From Aminobacter sp. AP02 (lineage in GTDB: Bacteria; Pseudomonadota; Alphaproteobacteria; Rhizobiales; Rhizobiaceae), in NCBI RefSeq assembly GCF_003148805.1, contig NZ_QGGX01000019.1, forward strand, positions 37,918 to 101,917: a stretch of 64,000 nucleotides of DNA, written 5' to 3'. Below, one piece after another: positions 27,666 through 34,604 of the stretch; within the stretch, counting starts at the first letter, position 1, and every line of letters starts with the position of its first letter. Below the pieces are notes generated by a model, which had not been told where the DNA came from, made no database searches, and saw only the letters and a list, made by a program, of their open reading frames with translations. The translations under genes and the position numbers were made by a program.

Positions 27666-28613
27666 ATGGCTGAAGGCAATGGGCTTTTGTATAAATACCT
27701 ACCAGCAGATCTAGCTGATGTGGTCTTTACCAAAGACAACCAAGTAACTCTGAAATTCTCAAAGCCTAAAGATTTCAATGATCCGTACGAGCTTTTTCTG
27801 GCTACGGATTTCGGGGGAGACCCTGAGATGCTTGCTTGCTATGCGGAAGCCATTGGTGAGCTTCCTCAGTACCCTACAACATGCTTTTCCCGATCCCCAA
27901 TCGTGATACCGATGTGGGCGCATTACGCCTATAATCACAATGGTTTCGTGATCGAATTTTCAGAGGAAGCTATCCTTGAAAATTTTCCAGAAACCCGATT
28001 CGATAACGTTGCTTATCAAGATGGACCTTCCCACGATTTCTCGGATTTAGTTACAAGAGTTCTTCATATAGGAAAGCCTAGATATACATATTTCCTACAA
28101 GGAGCAGTTATTAACGCTGCTTACTTCACGAAGTCTACATGCTGGGCTTACGAGCAAGAGCGTAGGATGGTCGTGGGGGATGAGGATATAATAGTATCAG
28201 GTGATTTGATGCTCATGAACATTCCGGGGACATGTGTTTCTAGCATCATCTGCGGCGCGAGAGCTACGCACGAAACCAAAACTAGGCTCAAAGAGATCGC
28301 CCAGAGATTTTCCGCTGACTTCTATGAGCTCAGAATTGGAAGGACTTCTGCGGTCCCTTATCTGGTTGACTGGAGAGGAAAAGCTCATTCATTCATCGAT
28401 GCTGAAATTGCGCCCAGCAAGAATTTTTGCGCTTCTTGCTCCGAGCCGATTGAGGAAGATGAAGAAGAGTGTGCTTGGTGTCAGATAACTGATGAGACCA
28501 AGCGAGCGGTAGCAATGAGAAATCCCTACCGGATCGTTGATCATTATGGCGGTCTAGAGGAGTATATTGCCGGAATGGATGCTATAAGTCGCGCAGCTAG
28601 AAAGAAAAAATGA
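27666..28613 (+). CDS. DUF2971 domain protein with C-terminal zinc ribbon
   Basis: 315 residues. The N-terminus LLYKYLPADLADVVF, then FNDPYELFL, PIVIPMWAHYAYNHNGFVIEF and CWAYEQERRM form the DUF2971 pattern, a family of unknown biochemistry often found on mobile DNA. Unusually the end carries CASCSEPIEEDEEECAWC, a four-cysteine ribbon. Base composition is clearly more AT-rich than its neighbours, so it has probably arrived separately. The ATG 27666 has TGGGGAG upstream; a GTG at 27657 is possible. A defence role is possible by context only. Confidence 0.75.
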   Translation: MAEGNGLLYKYLPADLADVVFTKDNQVTLKFSKPKDFNDPYELFLATDFGGDPEMLACYAEAIGELPQYPTTCFSRSPIVIPMWAHYAYNHNGFVIEFSEEAILENFPETRFDNVAYQDGPSHDFSDLVTRVLHIGKPRYTYFLQGAVINAAYFTKSTCWAYEQERRMVVGDEDIIVSGDLMLMNIPGTCVSSIICGARATHETKTRLKEIAQRFSADFYELRIGRTSAVPYLVDWRGKAHSFIDAEIAPSKNFCASCSEPIEEDEEECAWCQITDETKRAVAMRNPYRIVDHYGGLEEYIAGMDAISRAARKKK

Positions 28614-28883
28614 GGCGGCTGCCCGCATGGCTGGAAGTCAACTAACTTAAGCATAGTGGGCTAATCGCCATTGTGTCCGAAATGGGTCGACTAGCGACGG
28701 CGATGACCCACCCTTGGCGCGTTCGCTTTCCGGTCAGATCTCAAGGCCCGCTGGTGCGCTTATCGGCCTCAGGTTTGGGACCATCGCAATGGCCGCTTCC
28801 CACTCCCTTGCAGACCTTCCTCGTCCTCCCCTTCGAGAGCGGCATTTCGGACTGGCTTTGAGGGTCGGAGGGGCGGTTTAACG
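28614..28883. other. convergent gap after DUF2971 and rep, no gene
   Basis: 270 bases between the tails of the DUF2971 and replication genes. A 62-codon plus-strand open frame is present but has no ribosome binding site and no recognisable character. Confidence 0.5.
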
Positions 28884-31364
28884 TCATCCCGGCGGCCTCT
28901 CATCCCCATGTGATGGCCCGTCAGGGCCATAACTTGGGTCGGTAGCACTAAATGAAAGTCCGTTAGGACTTAGTGCTACCGATGGGCCGTTTTCCGCCAA
29001 TTCCTCTCTCAGCCTCTCAGCCTCCTCCACTGTCACGACTATCCATTCGTCGTCAGAGCGCAGCAGAATCTCCCCAGACAGGTCATATCCGGCAATCGTC
29101 CCGTCCGGACGACGGGACAGGCCAATACCCGCATCGCGTGCGGCAAGGAAGAACAAGCGGCGCGTGCTTGTGAGCTTCACCCTCCGCCACGTCTTCGCCC
29201 GCTGCTCCTCCAGCTTCGTCTGGAAGGGCTGCAGGAATCCGCCCTCCTCCGCTATGTCGAAAAGTTCTGATCTGCTCGCCTTCCTGCTCGACAGGGTGAA
29301 GCGGCGAGCCACGCCGACAGCGCCGCGGATCTCGTTCCTTGTCACGCCGTAGACCGATTCCCGTGTCTCCCGCAGCGGTACTGGCGGAAGAGGGTCAGTG
29401 TCGCGCTCCCTGCCGTCCGGCAGTGCCCAGCGGCCTTGATTCCACTCCGTGACGGCATCGCTCAGCCACGCCAGTTCCGCCGAGTCCAGATCCGCGTCGG
29501 GCCACAGGCCTGATGCAATGGCGGCGTGCCAGCCATGAAAAGCAGCCAGGTCCGCCGCCTCGCGGGCCGAGGCCTCCGCCTCCGCCACTTCCTTCTCTGC
29601 CGCTGCTATTTCATCTGCCGATATGGACGCAGCCGCCGCGTTTAGTATTGCCAGGACCTCACGCGCTGTCTTTGCCGCTGCGCGTTCGATAGAGGCTTCT
29701 TCCGCCCATCTTCTCGCCGTCCGCATTTCCCTCATGCCGATGGACATGCGGGCATCCTCGACGGAGGACCAGCGGTGGTCCTCTTTCAGCGAGTTGAGCC
29801 AGAGCACGTCCCAAAGCTCCAGCGGTGCCCGCTGCGAATCCAGCCCGAGGAAACCCATGCCCCGCGCCCCGCGCAGCTTCTTCCATCCCCGGAATCGTTT
29901 CTGTTCCGAAGCGCCAGCGGCCGGCACGGCCGCCACCTCGCCTCCGGCATCGGCGGGCCGTGCCTCATACTTCGTTGAATAGCGAGCCGTGTATCGTGCA
30001 ACGGATTCGGCCGTCTCCGCCTTGCCGTTTTTCCCGGGCTTCATCGCATAGTCCGGGTGATCGTCGCCGATTACGTAGGCGGAGCAACCCCGGTCCTGCC
30101 CGTCGTCCGTCTGGTTGCCTGTATCGAACTTCCGATGAAATTCGTCGCAGACCTTCCGTGCGTCCTCCAGCGTCTCGCACGCCGTGACATAATGACGGTG
30201 GGGAGTGCCCGACTGCTGCGGCTGCACGTTCCACCAGCCGTTCAGCCTCACGCCCTTCTCCCGTAGTAGGGCGAGAGTGCGGTGATGCCTGTCCTGGAGC
30301 TCCTTCGACGCTTCTTCTGGTCCCAGCGTCACATCCCATTTGGTGACCCGTTTTCCTTCATTTGTCGCGTTGGCGACGTATTCACCGGGGAGGGTCACGG
30401 TGAGCCAGCACACATGCCAGCCCAGCGCCGCCCACCGGGCCAGATGCACATCAATCAGCATCCGCTTTTTCGCCGCGTCGGCGGCTTTCGCCTTCCAGTG
30501 GAGATCCAGCATCGGAATCTGGACGCTGAGATCGCTCTTTTTGGCAAGCCGCTGTCTACCGAGGATTTCCAGCGTTCGTAGTTCCTCCGCCTCGCAGATC
30601 ACCAGCCCGTAGTCAGATAGAAAGAGCGGCCTTCCCGGCACGGCAGGGCCGCCGACAGCCCCCACGGCCTGCTCTACGTAAAGCAGAGCCCTTCGCTGAC
30701 GCTTGCGCAGCCTGCGAAGCTGCCATTTCTGACAGCGGCCCTTCCGGTGCTCCTGCTCCTGGTTGATCGGGGTCCCATCCGCGTCAGCTTTCGGAAATTT
30801 TGCCGCGTACCGGCGCGCCTCCTGATCTGCACGCTCCGCCAACAGCGTCGGCGGTAGCCCGAGGACTTCCAGCCCAGCCCATTCGACCTCTGCGAGAATG
30901 GCCTTCTCCCTCTCCACCCGCCGCTGCGGTCTCATGCGCTCAAGAAATTCGGCCAGTTCCGGCGGCAGAAACCGGGCAACAGCCCGATGGTTTCGCGCCT
31001 CCGGAGACAGATCGGACAGGCGTGGCGGAATGAATGCCGCGATGCCCGGAATCGGTCCGCCATTTCCGGCCTCCTCCCGATCGAGGTCCGCCATGTCGGC
31101 TACCAGCCGCCCAGCGGCGGTCTCTACCTCTGGCGGCGGAGTCCATGGCCGTGCGCTCGCAACCGCACTGGCGGCGCTGGCTGCCAGGAAAGATTTCCGA
31201 ACGATCCCATGCCCGAGGAAACCCGTCGCCGCTGCAAGATCAGCGGGCCGGACACGAGAAACGTCCGAAACCCGCTGTCTTTTCAGGGCTCCGTCAACAT
31301 TTTTGGTTTGAGGGGTAAAGTGGGGCTGTGATCTGGCCGGGGGGCATCCCAGCCGGGCCGTCAC
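28884..31364 (-). CDS. rolling-circle replication initiator of the phage GPA/RepA (HUH) type
   Basis: 826 residues. The HUH endonuclease core is visible: WLTVTLPGEY (about 320-329, motif 1), GTPHRHYVTACE with the metal-binding histidines H389 and H391 (motif 2), and ESVARYTARYSTKYEAR with tyrosines 458, 462 and 466 at three-residue spacing (motif 3), matching the paired tyrosines of phage phiX174 A and P2 A proteins. Such proteins nick the double-strand origin and start rolling-circle synthesis. The long N-terminal and C-terminal (coiled, Ala/Glu-rich) regions are of unknown role. GTG start at 31364. A helicase is not fused. Its origin should lie in the noncoding 31.4-32.3 kb region. Confidence 0.85.
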   Translation of the reverse strand: MTARLGCPPARSQPHFTPQTKNVDGALKRQRVSDVSRVRPADLAAATGFLGHGIVRKSFLAASAASAVASARPWTPPPEVETAAGRLVADMADLDREEAGNGGPIPGIAAFIPPRLSDLSPEARNHRAVARFLPPELAEFLERMRPQRRVEREKAILAEVEWAGLEVLGLPPTLLAERADQEARRYAAKFPKADADGTPINQEQEHRKGRCQKWQLRRLRKRQRRALLYVEQAVGAVGGPAVPGRPLFLSDYGLVICEAEELRTLEILGRQRLAKKSDLSVQIPMLDLHWKAKAADAAKKRMLIDVHLARWAALGWHVCWLTVTLPGEYVANATNEGKRVTKWDVTLGPEEASKELQDRHHRTLALLREKGVRLNGWWNVQPQQSGTPHRHYVTACETLEDARKVCDEFHRKFDTGNQTDDGQDRGCSAYVIGDDHPDYAMKPGKNGKAETAESVARYTARYSTKYEARPADAGGEVAAVPAAGASEQKRFRGWKKLRGARGMGFLGLDSQRAPLELWDVLWLNSLKEDHRWSSVEDARMSIGMREMRTARRWAEEASIERAAAKTAREVLAILNAAAASISADEIAAAEKEVAEAEASAREAADLAAFHGWHAAIASGLWPDADLDSAELAWLSDAVTEWNQGRWALPDGRERDTDPLPPVPLRETRESVYGVTRNEIRGAVGVARRFTLSSRKASRSELFDIAEEGGFLQPFQTKLEEQRAKTWRRVKLTSTRRLFFLAARDAGIGLSRRPDGTIAGYDLSGEILLRSDDEWIVVTVEEAERLREELAENGPSVALSPNGLSFSATDPSYGPDGPSHGDERPPG

Positions 31365-31945
31365 TCGCCGTTAGCGAGGGTCTTTACAGATGCGTGAATG
31401 TGAGTGATTCTCATATTCTCTCTCTGAAAACCCCCCGAGGCTGCCAGGCCTGTGACGGGGGTTTTTTTTGTTGCTGATCCATCAAGGGTCATCCGGTCGG
31501 CCGAATGCGGCAATAGCCGACGAACCCATTCCGCATCCGTAACGACTTTATCGGAGCGATGATTGGCCTAAGTTGGCCTCTCGGGGCTTCGCCCCTGCCG
31601 GCCGGGCCCTGCGGCCCTTGGCACCCCCACCTCATTGCCGGCGGGCTAGTCCGGCGAAGGGCAGGCCTGGTGCGGGGCTGTGCCCCTTCCTGTCTTGTCC
31701 TTCCCCGGTGTCGGCAGTGTCTGGTCGCTCCGGCCCGTCAATCGGAAAACCGCCGACCGTGGCTCGGGCTGAGGCCCTGCGCCCGCACAACCCGGCTATT
31801 TTCCGGTGTGACTGGCCTCCCGCGTCTGGGCGCGAACTCGGGCCTCGCCTTCGCGTCCAGCACTGCCGAAGGCACAAACTTCATACAGACCGCACAATTT
31901 TGTTACCCGTCCTGTGGAAAATCTGAAAAATACTTCGCTCTACTT
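31365..31945. other. upstream region of rep, hairpin-rich and noncoding
   Basis: Contains the bidirectional terminator (31427-31469), then GC-rich hairpins GGGGC-TTC-GCCCC (31583-31595) and GGGGC-TGT-GCCCC (31674-31686), which share a stem and lie 91 bases apart. Open frames of 80-140 codons on both strands lack start signals and are rejected. Confidence 0.5.
31427..31469. terminator. bidirectional terminator upstream of rep
   Basis: AAAACCCCC (31427-31435) pairs with GGGGGTTTT (31457-31465) and is followed by a total of eight T on the plus side and preceded by four A. It isolates the rep gene from the iteron region. Confidence 0.85.
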
Positions 31946-32037
31946 GAATCCTTACGCGCAAGGATTCGCGTGAAAACGAGTCCTTGGCGGTAAGGATTCG
32001 ACCCATTGTGAATCCTTGAAAGCACCTATGAATCCTT
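31946..32037. repeat. iteron-like GAATCCTT repeats
   Basis: Five exact copies of the octamer within 92 bases: plus orientation at 31946, 32010 and 32030, inverted (AAGGATTC) at 31960 and 31992, plus a degenerate AGTCCTT near 31979. The following DNA is AT-rich (ATAACTAATTGTTATCGCG). This is the look of initiator-binding iterons with an unwinding stretch, or of a regulator operator. Confidence 0.75.
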
Positions 32038-32081
32038 CATAACTAATTGTTATCGCGTTATTTTCTGACAATCCTCCCCCT

Positions 32082-32170
32082 GTTGACACGTCGCCTAGCG
32101 AGCTCGTATGCAGATGTCGGGCCAGCGTCAGAACGAGCCGACGGCCCGACGATACGAAAGTCGTGTCAAC
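32082..32170. ncRNA. 89-nt nested hairpin (origin element or structured RNA)
   Basis: Three nested stems: GTTGACACG (32082-32090) with CGTGTCAAC (32162-32170); TCGTAT (32104-32109) with ATACGA (32152-32157); GTCGGGCC (32116-32123) with GGCCCGAC (32143-32150), closing a 19-base loop. The total is 23 perfect pairs. An alternative pairing GCTCGT (32102-32107) with ACGAGC (32133-32138) competes with the middle stem. It sits between the iterons and the first small gene, so it may be a single-strand or double-strand origin, or a regulatory RNA. No family known to me fits. Confidence 0.6.
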
Positions 32171-32345
32171 AATTATGGGCGTCACATGAAAGGATGATGG
32201 AATATTTTTCCGGATATCCGAAAACAACGAAGATCCATTTCGCCTTTTCCTTCTGTTTTCTCTTGTAGCCGACAGAAGTAGGCCTCAACATATTCATATG
32301 AGCGGCGGAAATGGTTCCGGCGCTTACCCAACGGAAGAGGACAGT

Positions 32346-32597
32346 ATGCGTAGATACAGCTTCGAAATCGGCGGCAGCACCTGGATTGTCAGTGAAGGAC
32401 CAGATCTCCGTGTCAACGGGCGGGCCGTCACGGAGTGGGAAGTCCGTAAGGTCTGCGAAGACCAGTTTGGACATCAATACTACCACCAGCGCGGCAATGC
32501 TCACATCGCCCGCCGGGCAACCAAGACTCAAATCCGCGATCACATCGCCCGTGTCTATTTCGATGACGCGGAACCAGGTCAGGTCTGGGCGGCCTGA
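32346..32597 (+). CDS. small hypothetical protein
   Basis: 83 residues from MRRYSFEIGG. Mixed composition, no motif that I recognise; the sequence VTEWEVRKVCEDQFGH suggests a helix after a beta-rich start. The ATG at 32346 has GGAAGAGGA upstream; the open frame begins 16 codons earlier. First of a run of small plus-strand genes with short gaps or overlaps up to 34.25 kb. Confidence 0.55.
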   Translation: MRRYSFEIGGSTWIVSEGPDLRVNGRAVTEWEVRKVCEDQFGHQYYHQRGNAHIARRATKTQIRDHIARVYFDDAEPGQVWAA

Positions 32598-32681
32598 TGG
32601 CCGTTCCTCCCGCCGCGTAGGCGGCTCTGAAATATATCTGGTCAGCCGCCGGATGGCGGGAAGGTAGCAGGAGTGAAAGTC

Positions 32682-32990
32682 ATGCATGCAGCGACATTGA
32701 AAGCGTTGGAAAAGACGGTGGCAAAGATCGGGGCCGAGATCGGCGATATGACGGACAATTGGGTCAGTGTGGCCGGCGTAGATTTCTGGAACACCAAACA
32801 CGGCTGGGTTCGCGCATTGGAACTGCCTGACGGTTCCTATCGGACATCGACTTCGCGGGCTTATGCGAAGCGCACTGGCCTCGGCGGAGTCGTCGGGCGC
32901 AGCCTGGACGAGATCGCCTTCATGGGCGGAGTTCCGACTTACGAGTCTCCAGCCGCCGCTGTTCGCGCCTACTTCGGAGAAGCCGCCTGA
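32682..32990 (+). CDS. small hypothetical protein
   Basis: 102 residues beginning MHAATLKALEKTV. It has one W-rich stretch (DNWVSVAGVDFWNTKHGWVRA) and no known motif. AGGAG at 32669-32673 lies 8 bases before the ATG at 32682, preferred over a GTG at 32673 inside that site. It continues the same direction as its neighbours. Confidence 0.55.
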   Translation: MHAATLKALEKTVAKIGAEIGDMTDNWVSVAGVDFWNTKHGWVRALELPDGSYRTSTSRAYAKRTGLGGVVGRSLDEIAFMGGVPTYESPAAAVRAYFGEAA

Positions 32991-33086
32991 CACGGCAACC
33001 GGGGCACCCAGCCCCGGCCTTCCCCCGAGCCGTCCGGAGACGCTTCGGCGAGGGCCGGAAGCCCGAAAACAGAAGGAGCATTGACC

Positions 33087-33398
33087 GTGGATAGATCTTG
33101 GACACAGTCGCCTGAATGGCAGCGCGTGTTGGAGCTTCAAGAAGAGCTTGAAAGAGCCCGTGACGTTATGCACGGCACAGGTAGCGGTGTCCTCTCATGT
33201 CTACGCACGAAGGGGCTCGACACAATGCTTGGTCGGCAGGCGTGTGAGGATTACCTGCTCGCTTCTCAGACTTGCGATGATGCCTTCGCAAGGTGGCACA
33301 TGGCGGGCAGAGCTTTCAAAGCCTCGCCCGCAGGCAAGGCTTACGCCCGCCGCCCCAAGAATCCAGTTGCCGCTGTTACGGAAAGAGAGGTCGCATGA
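33087..33398 (+). CDS. small hypothetical protein
   Basis: 103 residues, Glu/Arg-rich N-terminal helix (QRVLELQEELERARDVMHG), then a loop with LLASQTCDDAFARWHMAGRAF. Could be a small coiled-coil protein. GTG at 33087 is 9 bases after AAGGAG; a TTG at 33081 is too close. The stop overlaps the next gene start (ATGA), showing that this set is one operon. Confidence 0.6.
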   Translation: MDRSWTQSPEWQRVLELQEELERARDVMHGTGSGVLSCLRTKGLDTMLGRQACEDYLLASQTCDDAFARWHMAGRAFKASPAGKAYARRPKNPVAAVTEREVA

Positions 33399-33790
33399 CA
33401 TCCCATCATCGCCGCCCCGGCCGCCCGCTCCATGGCGGCAGCCCGGAGGCCGCAGCCGCTTCCCGCCAACGTCGTCGCGAGGACTATGCGAGGCTCCGCG
33501 CTGCTTTGAGCATGTCGCCGGCAGAGCTGGCCAGGCTCCTTGGCCTTGCTGAAAGCACGGTGAGAATCCTCCCCGCGTGGTCCAGTGCGTCGTTCGCGCC
33601 ATCTGACAGAGCCCTCGACCTCATGCGTCAGGAACTTCTCCAGCGCACGAAGGAGAGACTCGAGGAAGCCCGAATCCGCCGCGAGATCGAGCGAGAATCG
33701 GACGAGGCCGAGTGCCGCGAACACCTTGCTTATTGCGGAATCATAGACCCCGACGACGCGATCGATGGCAACTTGGAGGACGCAGCGTGA
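33395..33790 (+). CDS. small putative DNA-binding protein (HTH-like)
   Basis: 131 residues. After a basic, proline-rich start (MTSHHRRPGRP, then RQRRRED) comes MSPAELARLLGLAESTVRIL, whose spacing fits a helix-turn-helix; a long charged helix follows (LLQRTKERLEEARIRREIERESDEAE). It may act as a copy-number or transfer regulator of the element. Start overlaps the previous stop and its own stop overlaps the next start (GTGA). Confidence 0.6.
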   Translation: MTSHHRRPGRPLHGGSPEAAAASRQRRREDYARLRAALSMSPAELARLLGLAESTVRILPAWSSASFAPSDRALDLMRQELLQRTKERLEEARIRREIERESDEAECREHLAYCGIIDPDDAIDGNLEDAA

Positions 33791-34035
33791 GAAATGGCAC
33801 GGTGGAAATCTACGTCGCCGGGCTGTCGTATGGTTGCGACGGCTGCCCGGCTCCAAAGCGGATTCTGAAAGAGGCTTACAATTTGGCCGCGCTCGGCACT
33901 CATCTCGAAAACTTGGCCGAGGATGTCGAGGACATGGTGCAGATGACCTGTGGTCCGTGCAGCGAATCTGTGCGGTGCGAGCGCATTGGCGATCGCTTCG
34001 AAATCGACATCGGAAAAGATGAGGAACAATCATGA
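33787..34035 (+). CDS. small Cys-containing hypothetical protein
   Basis: 82 residues from a GTG overlapping the previous stop. Cysteines come in two pairs (YGCDGCPAPKR and MTCGPCSESVRC), which suggests zinc or disulfide binding, and the rest is acidic. No family recognised. The stop overlaps the following membrane gene (ATGA). Confidence 0.6.
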   Translation: MRNGTVEIYVAGLSYGCDGCPAPKRILKEAYNLAALGTHLENLAEDVEDMVQMTCGPCSESVRCERIGDRFEIDIGKDEEQS

Positions 34036-34253
34036 TCGTAGCAATTACCGTTCTCGCCGGCATCTCAGCCATCATCACCGGGCGCTACCTGTCGGCGCGC
34101 CCGGCCTTGTTTGACACGGTTCGGCTCCCGTCCGGAATGCGGTTTACGACAGTCGAAATGCAGGCTGTTGCGGCGGTCCTTCGTTTTGCCGGCTGGGCTG
34201 CCCTTGTCGGGCTCATCATCGCGACAATCGCGCAGTTGACGGGCCTCGCTTGA
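34032..34253 (+). CDS. small membrane protein with two helices
   Basis: 73 residues. Helix one is MIVAITVLAGISAIITGRYL, helix two VLRFAGWAALVGLIIATIAQL; between them a 25-residue loop. It starts on the stop of the Cys-rich gene (ATGA), so it belongs to the same operon. A role in entry exclusion or in the transfer apparatus is conceivable from position only. Confidence 0.6.
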   Translation: MIVAITVLAGISAIITGRYLSARPALFDTVRLPSGMRFTTVEMQAVAAVLRFAGWAALVGLIIATIAQLTGLA

Positions 34254-34435
34254 CGTTCCTGGGCTCTCCCTTCGGCGTGTAGTAAAATCATGCCGGAAGA
34301 TGCCTGTCTGGGGCGGCTTGTGTTGCAAGTGGCCCGTGGTTCGGCCCATGGCCTGCACCCGCGCCAGCCGCTTGCAAGCGCCGCATAGGCAGGCTGGAAA
34401 ATGGCGGATTTTAACGCTGGTCGAAGGAGGCTCAC

Positions 34436-34555
34436 ATGAACGGATTTGCTACTACCGCTCTCGCTTGCGCGGTCCTCGGTTTTCTCGGCAACGCCACCAT
34501 CCTGGCATACGCGGGAGCCCGGTACGCCGCTCAGGCATTCGGCTTCGGCTGGTAA
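34436..34555 (+). CDS. 39-residue membrane peptide
   Basis: ATG at 34436 with a textbook AAGGAGG 5 bases before it (34424-34430). The product is one hydrophobic helix, ALACAVLGFLGNATILAYAG, and a short FGFGW end. It is immediately followed by the bidirectional terminator. The excellent ribosome site argues that this short frame is real. Confidence 0.6.
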   Translation: MNGFATTALACAVLGFLGNATILAYAGARYAAQAFGFGW

Positions 34556-34578
34556 TCCAGCATTTCGTGACGCTACGA

Positions 34579-34603
34579 AAAAGGCCCCATTTCGGGGCCT
34601 TTC
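34579..34603. terminator. bidirectional terminator between the small-gene operon and the DotA-like gene
   Basis: GGCCCC (34583-34588) and GGGGCC (34594-34599) with flanking AAAAA and TTTCCTT: works for plus-strand transcripts from the small genes and for the minus-strand DotA-like unit, whose stop is at 34605. Confidence 0.85.
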
Positions 34604-34604
34604 C

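Noticed and set aside
28673..28861. 62-codon plus-strand frame in the gap after the DUF2971 gene
   Set aside because: No start signal and no protein-like character.
28884..31364. transposase of the HUH (IS91/IS200) type
   Set aside because: The size, three-tyrosine motif layout and lack of inverted or tetranucleotide termini fit a phage GPA-like replication initiator better.
31559..31993. 144-codon plus-strand frame in the region upstream of rep
   Set aside because: It crosses several GC hairpins and enters the iterons; Arg/Cys-rich product without a ribosome site.
31946..32037. CRISPR array
   Set aside because: Repeats are 8 bases, in both orientations and irregularly spaced; no spacers of uniform length and no cas genes.
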